DNA of 64,000 nt from positions 496,001-560,000 of the forward strand of contig NZ_VLKW01000001.1 of assembly GCF_007830495.1 (NCBI RefSeq). The letters are read 5' to 3'. The translations under genes and the position numbers were made by a program. The notes beneath the pieces were generated by a model. That model had not been told where the DNA came from and ran no database searches. It worked only from the letters and a program-made list of their open reading frames with translations. Each line of letters starts with the position of its first letter. Positions within the stretch are counted from its first letter, which is position 1. This document shows, piece after piece, positions 35,724 to 43,239 of this stretch. This DNA is from Pseudoduganella flava. Its GTDB lineage: Bacteria; Pseudomonadota; Gammaproteobacteria; Burkholderiales; Burkholderiaceae_D.

Positions 35724-36907
35724 AACCATTATTGAAAGCGGCCGTGCTGCTGCTGGTTGCAAGCGGCACGGTGCATGCGCAGGAACAGTACCCGCAGCCG
35801 ACGCCGGCGATGCAGGCGATCGTCGACAAGGACGTCAAGCGCAAGTTCGGCGATGCGCCGGCCGACCCGGGGCCGGTGGCGACGGACCTGTCGGCCGCGC
35901 TGACGAAGAAGGACATCGACAAGGTGCTGCGCAAGGTGGCCGACTGGCAGCTGGCGCGCACGATGGCCTACACGGACCAGATCTGGACGGCCAGCGTCGC
36001 CTATGCCGGCTTCATGGCTGCGTCGGAGGCGACGGGCGATCCGAAGTACCGCAACGCGATGGCCAAGCTGGGAAAGGGCTTCAACTGGTCGCTGCGCGGT
36101 GCGGCGTATCCCAACGCGGATGACATCAGCATCGGCCAGATGTACCTGGAGCTGTACCTGAAGGAGCCGCGCCCGGAGAAGATCGCCACGCTGCGCCAGC
36201 ACCTGGATACGCTGGTCGACCTGGATACGCTGCGCCCGGGCGACGCGCGCCTGCCGTGGTGGTGGTGCGACGCGCTGTTCATGGCTCCTCCGGTGTGGCT
36301 GAAGATGTGGCAGGCTACCGGCGAGCGCAAGTACCTCGACTACGTGCACGAGCAGTGGAAGAAGACCTACGACCTGCTGTACGACCAGGAAGAGCACCTG
36401 TACGCACGCGATGCCGGCTACAAGGACAAGCGCGAAGGCAACGGCAAGAAGGTGTTCTGGTCGCGCGGCGAGGGCTGGGTGATGGGGGGCCTGGCACGCA
36501 CGCTGGAGATCCTGCCGAAGGACGATCCGCAGCGGCCGTTCTATGTGCAGCAGCTGCGCGAGATGTCGGCGAAGCTGGCGTCGCTGCAGGATGCGAACGG
36601 CGAGTGGCACGCCGGCCTGCTCGACCCGCAGGCGTGGCCGCTGGCCGAGACGTCCGGCGCGGCGCTGTTCGTGTACGGCATGGCGTATGGCGTCAACAAT
36701 GGCTACCTGGACGAGAAGACCTACCGGCCCGTGATCGAGAAGGCGTGGGCGGGGCTGCTGAAGCACATCTACGCGGACGGGCGCCTGGGTGGCATCCAGC
36801 AGACGGGCGCGGAGCCGGCGTATTACCAGCCTTCGTCCAGCTACAACTATGGCGTGGGCGGCTTCATGCTGGCCGCGGCCGAATTGAAGAAGATGGCGGT
36901 GCGATGA
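35720..36907 (+). CDS. GH105 unsaturated rhamnogalacturonyl hydrolase
   Basis: An (alpha/alpha)6-barrel enzyme of 395 residues with a signal peptide ending TVHA. NADDISIGQ contains the predicted catalytic Asp. WWWCDALFMAPP, FWSRGEGWVMGGLA and AETSGAALFVYGMAYG are family blocks. It removes the unsaturated uronic acid that lyases leave at the end of rhamnogalacturonan oligosaccharides. It overlaps GH28 by four bases and rhaM by four bases, so translation of all three is coupled. Confidence 0.9.
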   Translation: MKPLLKAAVLLLVASGTVHAQEQYPQPTPAMQAIVDKDVKRKFGDAPADPGPVATDLSAALTKKDIDKVLRKVADWQLARTMAYTDQIWTASVAYAGFMAASEATGDPKYRNAMAKLGKGFNWSLRGAAYPNADDISIGQMYLELYLKEPRPEKIATLRQHLDTLVDLDTLRPGDARLPWWWCDALFMAPPVWLKMWQATGERKYLDYVHEQWKKTYDLLYDQEEHLYARDAGYKDKREGNGKKVFWSRGEGWVMGGLARTLEILPKDDPQRPFYVQQLREMSAKLASLQDANGEWHAGLLDPQAWPLAETSGAALFVYGMAYGVNNGYLDEKTYRPVIEKAWAGLLKHIYADGRLGGIQQTGAEPAYYQPSSSYNYGVGGFMLAAAELKKMAVR

Positions 36908-37242
36908 TGGCGCATACGACGAAGGCGTTCCGCATGCAGCTGAAGCCCGGCACGGTGGACGAATACAAGCGCCGGCACGACGAGCTGTGGCCGGACTTGG
37001 CGCAGGCATTGCGCGACGCGGGCATCTTCGACTATTCGATCTTCCTGGACGAGGAAACGCTCGCGCTGTTCGCAGTGCTGAAGATCGCCGACGGCGCGCC
37101 GATCGCCGAGCTGCCGAAGCAGAGCGTGATGGCGCACTGGTGGGACTACATGGCGGACTTGATGGAGGTGGAGCCGGACGGCGACCCGCGCAACCGCCCG
37201 CGCGAGTGGCCGCTGCGGCAGGTGTTTTATTTCAAAGGGTAA
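36904..37242 (+). CDS. rhaM: L-rhamnose mutarotase
   Basis: A 112-residue protein that interconverts the anomers of L-rhamnose before isomerisation (RhaM/RhaU family). Visible blocks are YKRRHDELWPDL with its catalytic His, AHWWDYMADLMEV and RQVFYF at the end. The ATG at 36904 overlaps the GH105 stop; a second ATG follows at 36907. It closes the rhaD-rhaI-GH106-GH28-GH105 operon. It is the only strictly intracellular small enzyme in that operon apart from rhaD and rhaI. Confidence 0.93.
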   Translation: MMAHTTKAFRMQLKPGTVDEYKRRHDELWPDLAQALRDAGIFDYSIFLDEETLALFAVLKIADGAPIAELPKQSVMAHWWDYMADLMEVEPDGDPRNRPREWPLRQVFYFKG

Positions 37243-37288
37243 AAACTGCGGAGGATAAAGCTTGGAGGGCGAACGGTGCCGCCGGCAG

Positions 37289-37426
37289 TCACAGAATCTG
37301 GTGGGCGAGGATCGCCAGCCCCACCATCGACATCGTGGCACCGATGCCCATCAGCCACATCACGACGGTCACCGTGCGGTCACGCAGTTCAGGATCGTTT
37401 TCCAGCTTGGTCGCGATATTTGTCAT
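37289..37426 (-). CDS. 45-residue single-span membrane protein
   Basis: I do not recognise this small protein. It begins MTNIATKLENDPELRDRT and then has one hydrophobic span of about 20 residues (TVVMWLMGIGATMSMVGLAI). An ideal GGAGGTAATCAA stands before the ATG. Its start overlaps the stop of the upstream membrane protein as ATGA, so the two are translationally coupled. The perfect ribosome site and coupling argue that it is real. It lies convergent to rhaM with 46 bp between. Confidence 0.65.
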   Translation of the reverse strand: MTNIATKLENDPELRDRTVTVVMWLMGIGATMSMVGLAILAHQIL

Positions 37427-38028
37427 TTGATTACCTCCAGGCACTTCATGCCGTCGACGCTGTTGCCGTTGCCGCCAAGGCAATCTGCAAGCCTCTTCAT
37501 TTTATCCTCTTTTTCCTGCACCGCAGCGGATTTTGCCTCCACCTTGATGGCTTCCTCCAGCGCACTCAGCACCGCGTGTGTCGTGCTATAGCTGAGCACG
37601 GTGAAGATCAGCACGCCGATGGACGACACGAACACTTTGCGGTCGGGTATGTGCGGGTTGCCCGCGGCGGGACGGCGATTGTTCAGCGAGCCCGCGCCGA
37701 CCATGATGGCCGAGCCGAGAATGACTCCCAGGTGGAGCCAGAAAACCAGCCAGGTGATGCCATAGCGGTTTGGATTGGTGACGAGCTTTTGCAGCGCGAA
37801 CAGCTCGTAGCACGTGGATGCCGCCATCCCCATTGCTGCCCAGAACAGTTCGCCCTTGCCGATCGACTTGATAATGCTGCGTGCCGCCAGCGTGGCGGTC
37901 ACGTTGGGAATACTGAACAGCCACAGCACGAGCAGCGGCAGCAGCACGGGGACGAGGATGTTAATGCCGAGCCACGCGGCAAGTGCCCACCAATCGAGAT
38001 ACGGGGAGATCGAATCGAGCGAGGCCAC
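37423..38028 (-). CDS. Unknown multi-span membrane protein
   Basis: A 201-residue protein of unknown function with about four hydrophobic spans. They are near residues 15-40, 62-80, 93-112 and 133-152, with a charged linker between the third and fourth (NNRRPAAGNPHIPDRK). The C-terminus is soluble with a short coiled stretch (EEAIKVEAKSAAVQEKEDK) and two cysteines. The start is GTG at 38028, without a good ribosome site; no ATG is available in frame. It is coupled to the 45-residue gene. No link to pectin use is evident from its sequence. Confidence 0.65.
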   Translation of the reverse strand: MASLDSISPYLDWWALAAWLGINILVPVLLPLLVLWLFSIPNVTATLAARSIIKSIGKGELFWAAMGMAASTCYELFALQKLVTNPNRYGITWLVFWLHLGVILGSAIMVGAGSLNNRRPAAGNPHIPDRKVFVSSIGVLIFTVLSYSTTHAVLSALEEAIKVEAKSAAVQEKEDKMKRLADCLGGNGNSVDGMKCLEVIK

Positions 38029-38163
38029 GGGACGGTTGGAGATCGGGAGTGGTTTGGCGTTGCTGGCAGAGCAGGTGCGGCCGGCTTTGCATTGTGCCGC
38101 ACCATGTGCTGTCCCGATGTCGATTACCGCAAGCCGCGGCGATCCCGTCCGCCGCGGCGCCGC

Positions 38164-39087
38164 TTACTTCGGCGGCTGAGCGCTGGCCGACGGCGTCAAC
38201 AGGCCCCGCGCGCGCAGCCATTCCTCGGCGCGGCGCGGCCACATCGACGCGTTGGCCAGGCCGTCGCGCATGCCCATGCCGTGGCCGCCCTGCTCGAATG
38301 CATACAGCTCGGCGGGCACCTTGGCCTTGGTGAGCGCCTGGTAGAACAGGATACTGTTCTCGACGGGCACCGCGGCATCGGCCTGCGTGTGGATCAACAG
38401 CGTGGGCGGGGTGCGCGACGTGACCTGCTTGTCGACCGACATCAGCTGCACGAGCTCGGGCGACGGCTTCTCGCCCAGCAGCGCCTTGCGCGAGCCCATG
38501 TGCGCGGCCGGCCCCTCCATCGCTATCACGGGGTACATCAGCATCAGGAAGTCGGGCCGGGCGCTGACCTTGTCGAGGTCATTGCGGGTGCGGCCGGCCG
38601 GGTGGTCGAACAGCGTGCCCGCGCTGGCGGCAAGGTGGCCGCCGGCGGAGCTGCCCATCACGCCGATGCGGTTCGGATCGATGTGGAATTCGGCCGCGCG
38701 CGAGCGCAGCAGCCGCACGGCGCGCAGCACGTCCTGCAGCGGCGCCGGGTGGCCGAATTCCTGCATCCGGTACTTCAGCACGAACGTCGTCACGCCCAGG
38801 GTACTGAGCCAGGTGGCATACTGCGTGCCTTCGCGGTCGTTCGACAGCCGCACGTAGCCGCCGCCCGGCGCGACGATGACGGCGGTGCCGTTCGGGCGGT
38901 CGACGGCCGGCCCGACGAGCGTCAGCGTGGGTTCGGAGACGTTCTGGATGTAGCCGTTGTAGTTCTGTTCGGGGCCGATGTTCTTCTGGCCTGGAACACC
39001 TTCGGGCCACAGCGGCAGGACGGTGGGCGCGGCGAGCGCGCAGGAGACGGTGGTGGCGAGCAGCATGGACAGGACAGGTTTTTTCAT
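38164..39087 (-). CDS. Alpha/beta-hydrolase esterase, secreted (BD-FAE/CE10-like)
   Basis: A 307-residue alpha/beta-hydrolase with a signal peptide (cleavage near CALAA). The oxyanion motif PGGGYVRLS, the nucleophile elbow GSSAGGHL with the catalytic Ser, Asp in HTQADAAVPVE and His in GGHGMGM form a complete triad. Such enzymes remove acetyl or other acyl groups from plant polysaccharides. The context suggests pectin or hemicellulose deacetylation. The ATG at 39087 is chosen by the signal peptide. It is divergent from the next gene by only 21 bases. Confidence 0.85.
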   Translation of the reverse strand: MKKPVLSMLLATTVSCALAAPTVLPLWPEGVPGQKNIGPEQNYNGYIQNVSEPTLTLVGPAVDRPNGTAVIVAPGGGYVRLSNDREGTQYATWLSTLGVTTFVLKYRMQEFGHPAPLQDVLRAVRLLRSRAAEFHIDPNRIGVMGSSAGGHLAASAGTLFDHPAGRTRNDLDKVSARPDFLMLMYPVIAMEGPAAHMGSRKALLGEKPSPELVQLMSVDKQVTSRTPPTLLIHTQADAAVPVENSILFYQALTKAKVPAELYAFEQGGHGMGMRDGLANASMWPRRAEEWLRARGLLTPSASAQPPK

Positions 39088-39108
39088 TGAATGGGAACGA
39101 GGCGAATG

Positions 39109-39729
39109 ATGAAAAGGATATTGTGCACGGGACTGTTGGCGTTGTGTGCGTCCGCTCACGCGGATGCGCTGATCGGCCATGATTTCACCGGCTGGACGCT
39201 GCGCACCGATCCCGCGGCGGTGGTGACGGACGCGTTCACGCTGGGCGCGGACGGCGTGGTGACGTCGACCGGCAAGCCATCCGGCTTCCTGGCGACGACG
39301 GCCAGCTACCGCAACTACCGCCTGCACGTGGAATGGCGCTGGACGGACAAGCCGGGCAACGGCGGCGTGCTGCTGCACATCGCCGACGGCCCGATGGACC
39401 GCGTCTGGCCGACCAGCATCCAGGTACAGACGAAGCACGGTGCGGCCGGCGACCTGCTGCCGATGGCCGCCGCCACATTCGCCGAACCGCCGACCAGCGC
39501 CCCGGGCGCGCAACCGGTGATCAAGGCGCACACGGCACCGGCCAGCGAACGCCCGGCCGGCGAATGGAACAGCGCGGACATCGTCTGCCGCGACGGCACG
39601 ATCGACGTGACGATCAACGGCGTGCCGCAGAACCGCGTGACGCAGGCGAAGCCGGCCGAGGGGCGGATCGGGTTCCAGCTCGAGGGGGCAGCGTACCAGC
39701 TGCGCAATGTGACGCTGGAACAGCTGTGA
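39109..39729 (+). CDS. DUF1080 (3-keto-disaccharide hydrolase-like) secreted protein
   Basis: A 206-residue protein with a signal peptide (CASAHA) and a concanavalin-like DUF1080 fold. Blocks include DFTGWTLR, YRNYRLHVEWRW, GNGGVLLHIADG and WNSADIVCRDGTIDVTINGV. Some members of the family hydrolyse 3-keto-glycosides; binding of sugars alone is also possible. I choose the ATG at 39109 because GAGG lies seven bases upstream; 39106 and 39091 are alternatives. The gene is alone on the plus strand between minus-strand genes. Confidence 0.8.
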   Translation: MKRILCTGLLALCASAHADALIGHDFTGWTLRTDPAAVVTDAFTLGADGVVTSTGKPSGFLATTASYRNYRLHVEWRWTDKPGNGGVLLHIADGPMDRVWPTSIQVQTKHGAAGDLLPMAAATFAEPPTSAPGAQPVIKAHTAPASERPAGEWNSADIVCRDGTIDVTINGVPQNRVTQAKPAEGRIGFQLEGAAYQLRNVTLEQL

Positions 39730-39744
39730 GCTCTTGCTGAGCCC

Positions 39745-39773
39745 GTGTCACTGGTGCCAGGCACCGGTGACAC
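39745..39773. repeat. 29-bp perfect-armed palindrome of the GGKGNCWGNCMCC family
   Basis: GTGTCAC-T-GGTGCC-A-GGCACC-G-GTGACAC forms a 13-base-pair stem with one mismatch and a single-base loop. It lies in the convergent gap between the DUF1080 gene and the oligogalacturonate lyase. It shares the GGKGNCWGNCMCC core with the other repeats of this window. There is no T-run, so it is not a standard terminator. Confidence 0.75.
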
Positions 39774-39788
39774 AAGCTGAGCAGTACG

Positions 39789-41132
39789 TCACTTCCGCCG
39801 CAGCCACTCCTCCGGCACCGGCACCACAACGATATTCATCGACCGCCCGTCCGCCGACAACATCGCCGACTGGATCTCGATCTTCGTGCCGTCCGCGTTG
39901 AACGTCGGGTGAGGGTGATCTGCGGCCGTGGTCTTGTGGCCCGTCGTCAGCATGCGCATCTCGCGCGTCTTGCGGTCGATCAGCCACAGGCTGCGCGAGA
40001 AGTCGTCGCCGACGGCGAAGCGACCGTCGGGCGAGCCGTGCACGTGCCACAGGCCGCTGCCGGACGGCGTCTGGCCCGCGATCGTCATCTCCCGCGTGCG
40101 CAGGTTGACGATGGCCAGGCCCGTCGGCTTTTCGCGCGTGCCCGCGTCACCCCATGCCGCGTCCTGGCCGGGATTGGCGCCGTTGACGCCCGTCGCCGGC
40201 GCATCCACGCCACCGGCGCCGCCGGGAATGGGGCGGTGGCCCATCAGCGCCATCGCCACCTCGTCCTTCGTGATCACGGCTTCGTGCGTGACCCATTCGT
40301 ACGGCGCTTCCGGGTACAGTGGACGCAGGCCGCTGCCGTCCGCCCGCACCGTCCACGTGCGCTGCGGCGACTTGCCGCCCGTCTCCCAGCAGAACACGAT
40401 CTCGCCCGGATTCCACAGGTTCGCCTGGATGTGGCCGATCTGGAAGCCGACCGAGACGACGTGCCGGATCTCGCCCGTCCTGACGTTCATCCTGGCGATG
40501 CCGTTCGGCCCTGCGCCCATATTGCGCGGCCCGAAGTTCGCTTCGACCTTCGCTCCCGCCGGCAGGTGCTTCGCCGCCGCGGCGCGGCCGATGCGGAAGT
40601 AGACCCATTCCTCGTCCGCGTCCAGCGCCATGTCGCCACCTGCCTCGAGGTCCGCCGGCGTCGTGCCGGCGATGCGCTGATACCGGGCCGGCGCCTGCAT
40701 CCTGCCAGCCGCGCTGTCGCGCAGCACGGCGGCCAGGTCCACCTCGACGATCTGCAGCGTGCCATCCGCCGCACCCTTGCGCATGAAGTACAGCTTCATC
40801 GACTTGCGCGCCAAATTCAGCATGCCCGTGTAGCCGCCCTCGGTGACTTGCACGATGTCGCCGCTGGCTTCGTTGACGGCCATCGCTTCGCCGGCCACGC
40901 GGTTCGACCGGAACACGAGCCACTGGCCATCGGCCGTCCATTGCGGGTGCGTGGGATAGATCTTCGAGTCGCCCTTCGGCTCACTGGTGAGGAAGGTCAG
41001 CATGGTGCCCGTCACGGGGTCCTTGACGAGCTTCCTTTCGGAAGGGAAGCGCTGGCCGATCCCGGCGTGGGCGGCAGTCGTGAAGCATAGCGCCGCGCAC
41101 ACGGCGGCGCGCAGCAGGGATGGCATGATCAT
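39789..41132 (-). CDS. Oligogalacturonate lyase family (PL22), exported
   Basis: A seven-bladed propeller enzyme that cleaves short oligogalacturonates by beta-elimination. Blocks seen are THPQWTADGQWLVFRSNR, GFQIGHIQANLWNPGE, PYEWVTHEAV and LWHVHGSPDGRFAVGDD, with the histidines expected at the Mn site. A clear signal peptide (AALCFTTAAHA) is present, although the enterobacterial enzyme is cytoplasmic, so this one would act in the periplasm. The ATG at 41132 is used, with a second at 41126. It is divergent from the CE12 gene. Confidence 0.85.
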   Translation of the reverse strand: MIMPSLLRAAVCAALCFTTAAHAGIGQRFPSERKLVKDPVTGTMLTFLTSEPKGDSKIYPTHPQWTADGQWLVFRSNRVAGEAMAVNEASGDIVQVTEGGYTGMLNLARKSMKLYFMRKGAADGTLQIVEVDLAAVLRDSAAGRMQAPARYQRIAGTTPADLEAGGDMALDADEEWVYFRIGRAAAAKHLPAGAKVEANFGPRNMGAGPNGIARMNVRTGEIRHVVSVGFQIGHIQANLWNPGEIVFCWETGGKSPQRTWTVRADGSGLRPLYPEAPYEWVTHEAVITKDEVAMALMGHRPIPGGAGGVDAPATGVNGANPGQDAAWGDAGTREKPTGLAIVNLRTREMTIAGQTPSGSGLWHVHGSPDGRFAVGDDFSRSLWLIDRKTREMRMLTTGHKTTAADHPHPTFNADGTKIEIQSAMLSADGRSMNIVVVPVPEEWLRRK

Positions 41133-41254
41133 CGGTGTGCACGAGGGGTTGAAAATGCCGATTGTGCGCGCGATGCCCTGGCGCGTCCGCTCATCTTCCT
41201 GATTCTTTGCAGGCCGGCGGCGGCGGTGCGATGTCGCGGTCATAGAATAAGCCC

Positions 41255-42934
41255 ATGAAACAGATCCTGCAGACGCTCATCCTCCTCCTGTTCCATCTGG
41301 CCGCGCTGGCGCAGCCATTCACCGCCAGCACCGATCCCGCCCGCGCGCAGGTCACGCTGCCGGACCCTGCCAACCCATCGCTGCCGTCGCTGATCCTGAT
41401 CGGCGACTCCACCGTCCGCAACGGCCAAGACGACGGCCAGGGAAAAGGACCGGAAGGGCAGTGGGGTTGGGGCAATCCGATCGCCGCCTACTTCGACCCG
41501 GCGAAACTCAACGTCGTCAACCGCGCCGTCGGCGGGCTGTCGAGCCGCACCTACATCACGAGCGGGCACTGGCAGCGCACGCTGGCGCTGGTGAAGGCGG
41601 GCGACGTCGTCGTCATGCAGTTCGGGCACAACGACGCCAGCGCGATCAACGACACGAGCCGCGCACGCGGCACGATCCGCGGCACCGGCGACGAGACCGA
41701 GGAGATCGACAACCTGCTGACGAAGCAGCGCGAAACGGTGCACAGCTACGGCTGGTACCTGCGCAAGTTCGTCGCCGACATCCGCGCGAAGGGCGCCACG
41801 CCCGTCATCTGTTCGCCAATCCCGCGCAAGCGCTGGGACGAGCGGGGCAAGGCGCTGCGCAACGCGGCCGACTATGCCGGCTGGGCCAAGGAAGTGGCTC
41901 GGGGCGAGCACGTGGGCTTCATCGACCTGAACGAACTGGCAGCTAGGCGCTACGACGAGATCGGCCGCGACGCGGTGATGAAGCTGTTCCCCGTCGCGAC
42001 GCCCGATGAGACGGTGCACACCAACTGGGCGGGCGCCGAGATCAATGCGCGGCTCGTCGTCGGCGGCATCAAGGCGCTGGGCATCCCGGTGCTGGTGGGC
42101 GCGCTGAACGAGCGGGGCAAGGCGGTGCCGGCGGCGGAAGACGAACGGCCGGTCGTCGACGCGACGGCCGTGAAGGTGGAGCAAGCCGCGAACGCCGCGC
42201 TGCCCACGCTGCACCTGGTCGGCGATTCGACCGTCAAGAGCGGCGGCAGGAGTGGCGACATGAGCGGCCCGATCGGCTGGGGCGAGCGCATTGCGCCTTA
42301 CTTCGATGCGAGCCGCGTGAACGTCGTCAACCACGCGATCGGCGGCCGCAGCAGCCGCACGTTCCTGACCGAGGGCCGCTGGGCGAAGGTGCTCGAGCAA
42401 TTGAAGGCGGGCGACGTGGTGCTGATCCAGTTCGGCCACAACGACGGCGGCCGCATCGGCGACCCCGCGATGAAGGGCCGCGCATCCGGCGCCGGCACGG
42501 GCCCTGAAACCGTGGAAGACAAGAAGCCCGACGGCACCGTCGAACAAGTCCACACGTTCGGCTGGTACATGGCGCGCTACGTCCAGGAAGCGCGGGCGAA
42601 GGGCGCGACCGTCGTGCTGCTGTCGCCCGTGCCGCACCGCGACGCGTGGCAGCAAGGGCGCGACTTCGCCACCTTCGCAAGCTGGGACCGCGAAGTCGCG
42701 CAGCGCCACGGCGCGCTGTTCGCCGACCTGACGCTGGCGATCGCCGACGCCTATCGCCGCATCGGGGCGGCGGCGGTGGACGCGCAATTCGCCGACGCGC
42801 GCACGCACACGAACGACGTCGGCGCCCGCTTCAACGCCGAACGCGTCGTCGCCACCCTGAAGGGCCTGCCGACAAACCCGATCGGCGCCTGGCTGTCGCC
42901 GCAGGGCCGCGACGTCGCCCCGGCCCAACCGTAA
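41255..42934 (+). CDS. Tandem-domain CE12 rhamnogalacturonan acetylesterase
   Basis: A 559-residue secreted protein with two complete SGNH/CE12 domains in one chain. The first has GDSTVRN (Ser52), GGLSSRT, FGHND and the Asp/His pair in DETVHTNWAG. The second has GDSTVKS (Ser325), GGRSSRT, FGHNDGG and ARTHTNDVG. Both copies therefore keep all catalytic residues. They would remove acetyl esters from galacturonate in rhamnogalacturonan. No ribosome site precedes the ATG, and TAGAAT at 41243-41248 would start the RNA at about the ATG itself, so a leaderless message is possible. Confidence 0.88.
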   Translation: MKQILQTLILLLFHLAALAQPFTASTDPARAQVTLPDPANPSLPSLILIGDSTVRNGQDDGQGKGPEGQWGWGNPIAAYFDPAKLNVVNRAVGGLSSRTYITSGHWQRTLALVKAGDVVVMQFGHNDASAINDTSRARGTIRGTGDETEEIDNLLTKQRETVHSYGWYLRKFVADIRAKGATPVICSPIPRKRWDERGKALRNAADYAGWAKEVARGEHVGFIDLNELAARRYDEIGRDAVMKLFPVATPDETVHTNWAGAEINARLVVGGIKALGIPVLVGALNERGKAVPAAEDERPVVDATAVKVEQAANAALPTLHLVGDSTVKSGGRSGDMSGPIGWGERIAPYFDASRVNVVNHAIGGRSSRTFLTEGRWAKVLEQLKAGDVVLIQFGHNDGGRIGDPAMKGRASGAGTGPETVEDKKPDGTVEQVHTFGWYMARYVQEARAKGATVVLLSPVPHRDAWQQGRDFATFASWDREVAQRHGALFADLTLAIADAYRRIGAAAVDAQFADARTHTNDVGARFNAERVVATLKGLPTNPIGAWLSPQGRDVAPAQP

Positions 42935-42954
42935 AGTGTAGCTTTTCCACTACG

Positions 42955-43224
42955 GGGGACTGTCCCCGATTTTTGGCAACGAACCGTGGAATGCGCGGCA
43001 AGCCGCCGAAGTCGCACGTGTTCATTCGCCACTGCCGAGCAATCGCCACGTTTCATTCAAAGTGTTGCCAAAATTCGGGGACAGTCCCTCAATTTTGGAA
43101 ACAATCCGTGGAATGTGAGGCGGATGTGCAGCGGCACATGCTTTCCAGCGGCATTGCCGAGCTATCGCCGATGGTTATTCAAAGTGTTTCCAAAAATCGG
43201 GGACAGTCCCCGAATTTTGGAAAT
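42955..43224. repeat. Array of three palindromes with 122-bp period
   Basis: GGGGACTGTCCCC at 42955-42967, GGGGACAGTCCC at 43077-43088 and GGGGACAGTCCCC at 43199-43211 are spaced by exactly 122 bases. The first core is the reverse complement of the others. The intervening units 42971-43092 and 43093-43214 align to each other without gaps and share blocks such as CCGTGGAATG, TTGCCGAGC-type and ATTCAAAGTGTT. The third core is embedded in a 37-bp stem with TTTCCAAAA and TTTTGGAAA arms. The array fills the convergent gap between the CE12 and GH105 genes. Confidence 0.9.
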
Positions 43225-43239
43225 TAGTTGCGGTGGGGA

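Noticed and set aside
42955-43224. CRISPR array
   Set aside because: Only three palindromes; the spacer-like units are 110 bp and related to each other, and no cas genes are near.
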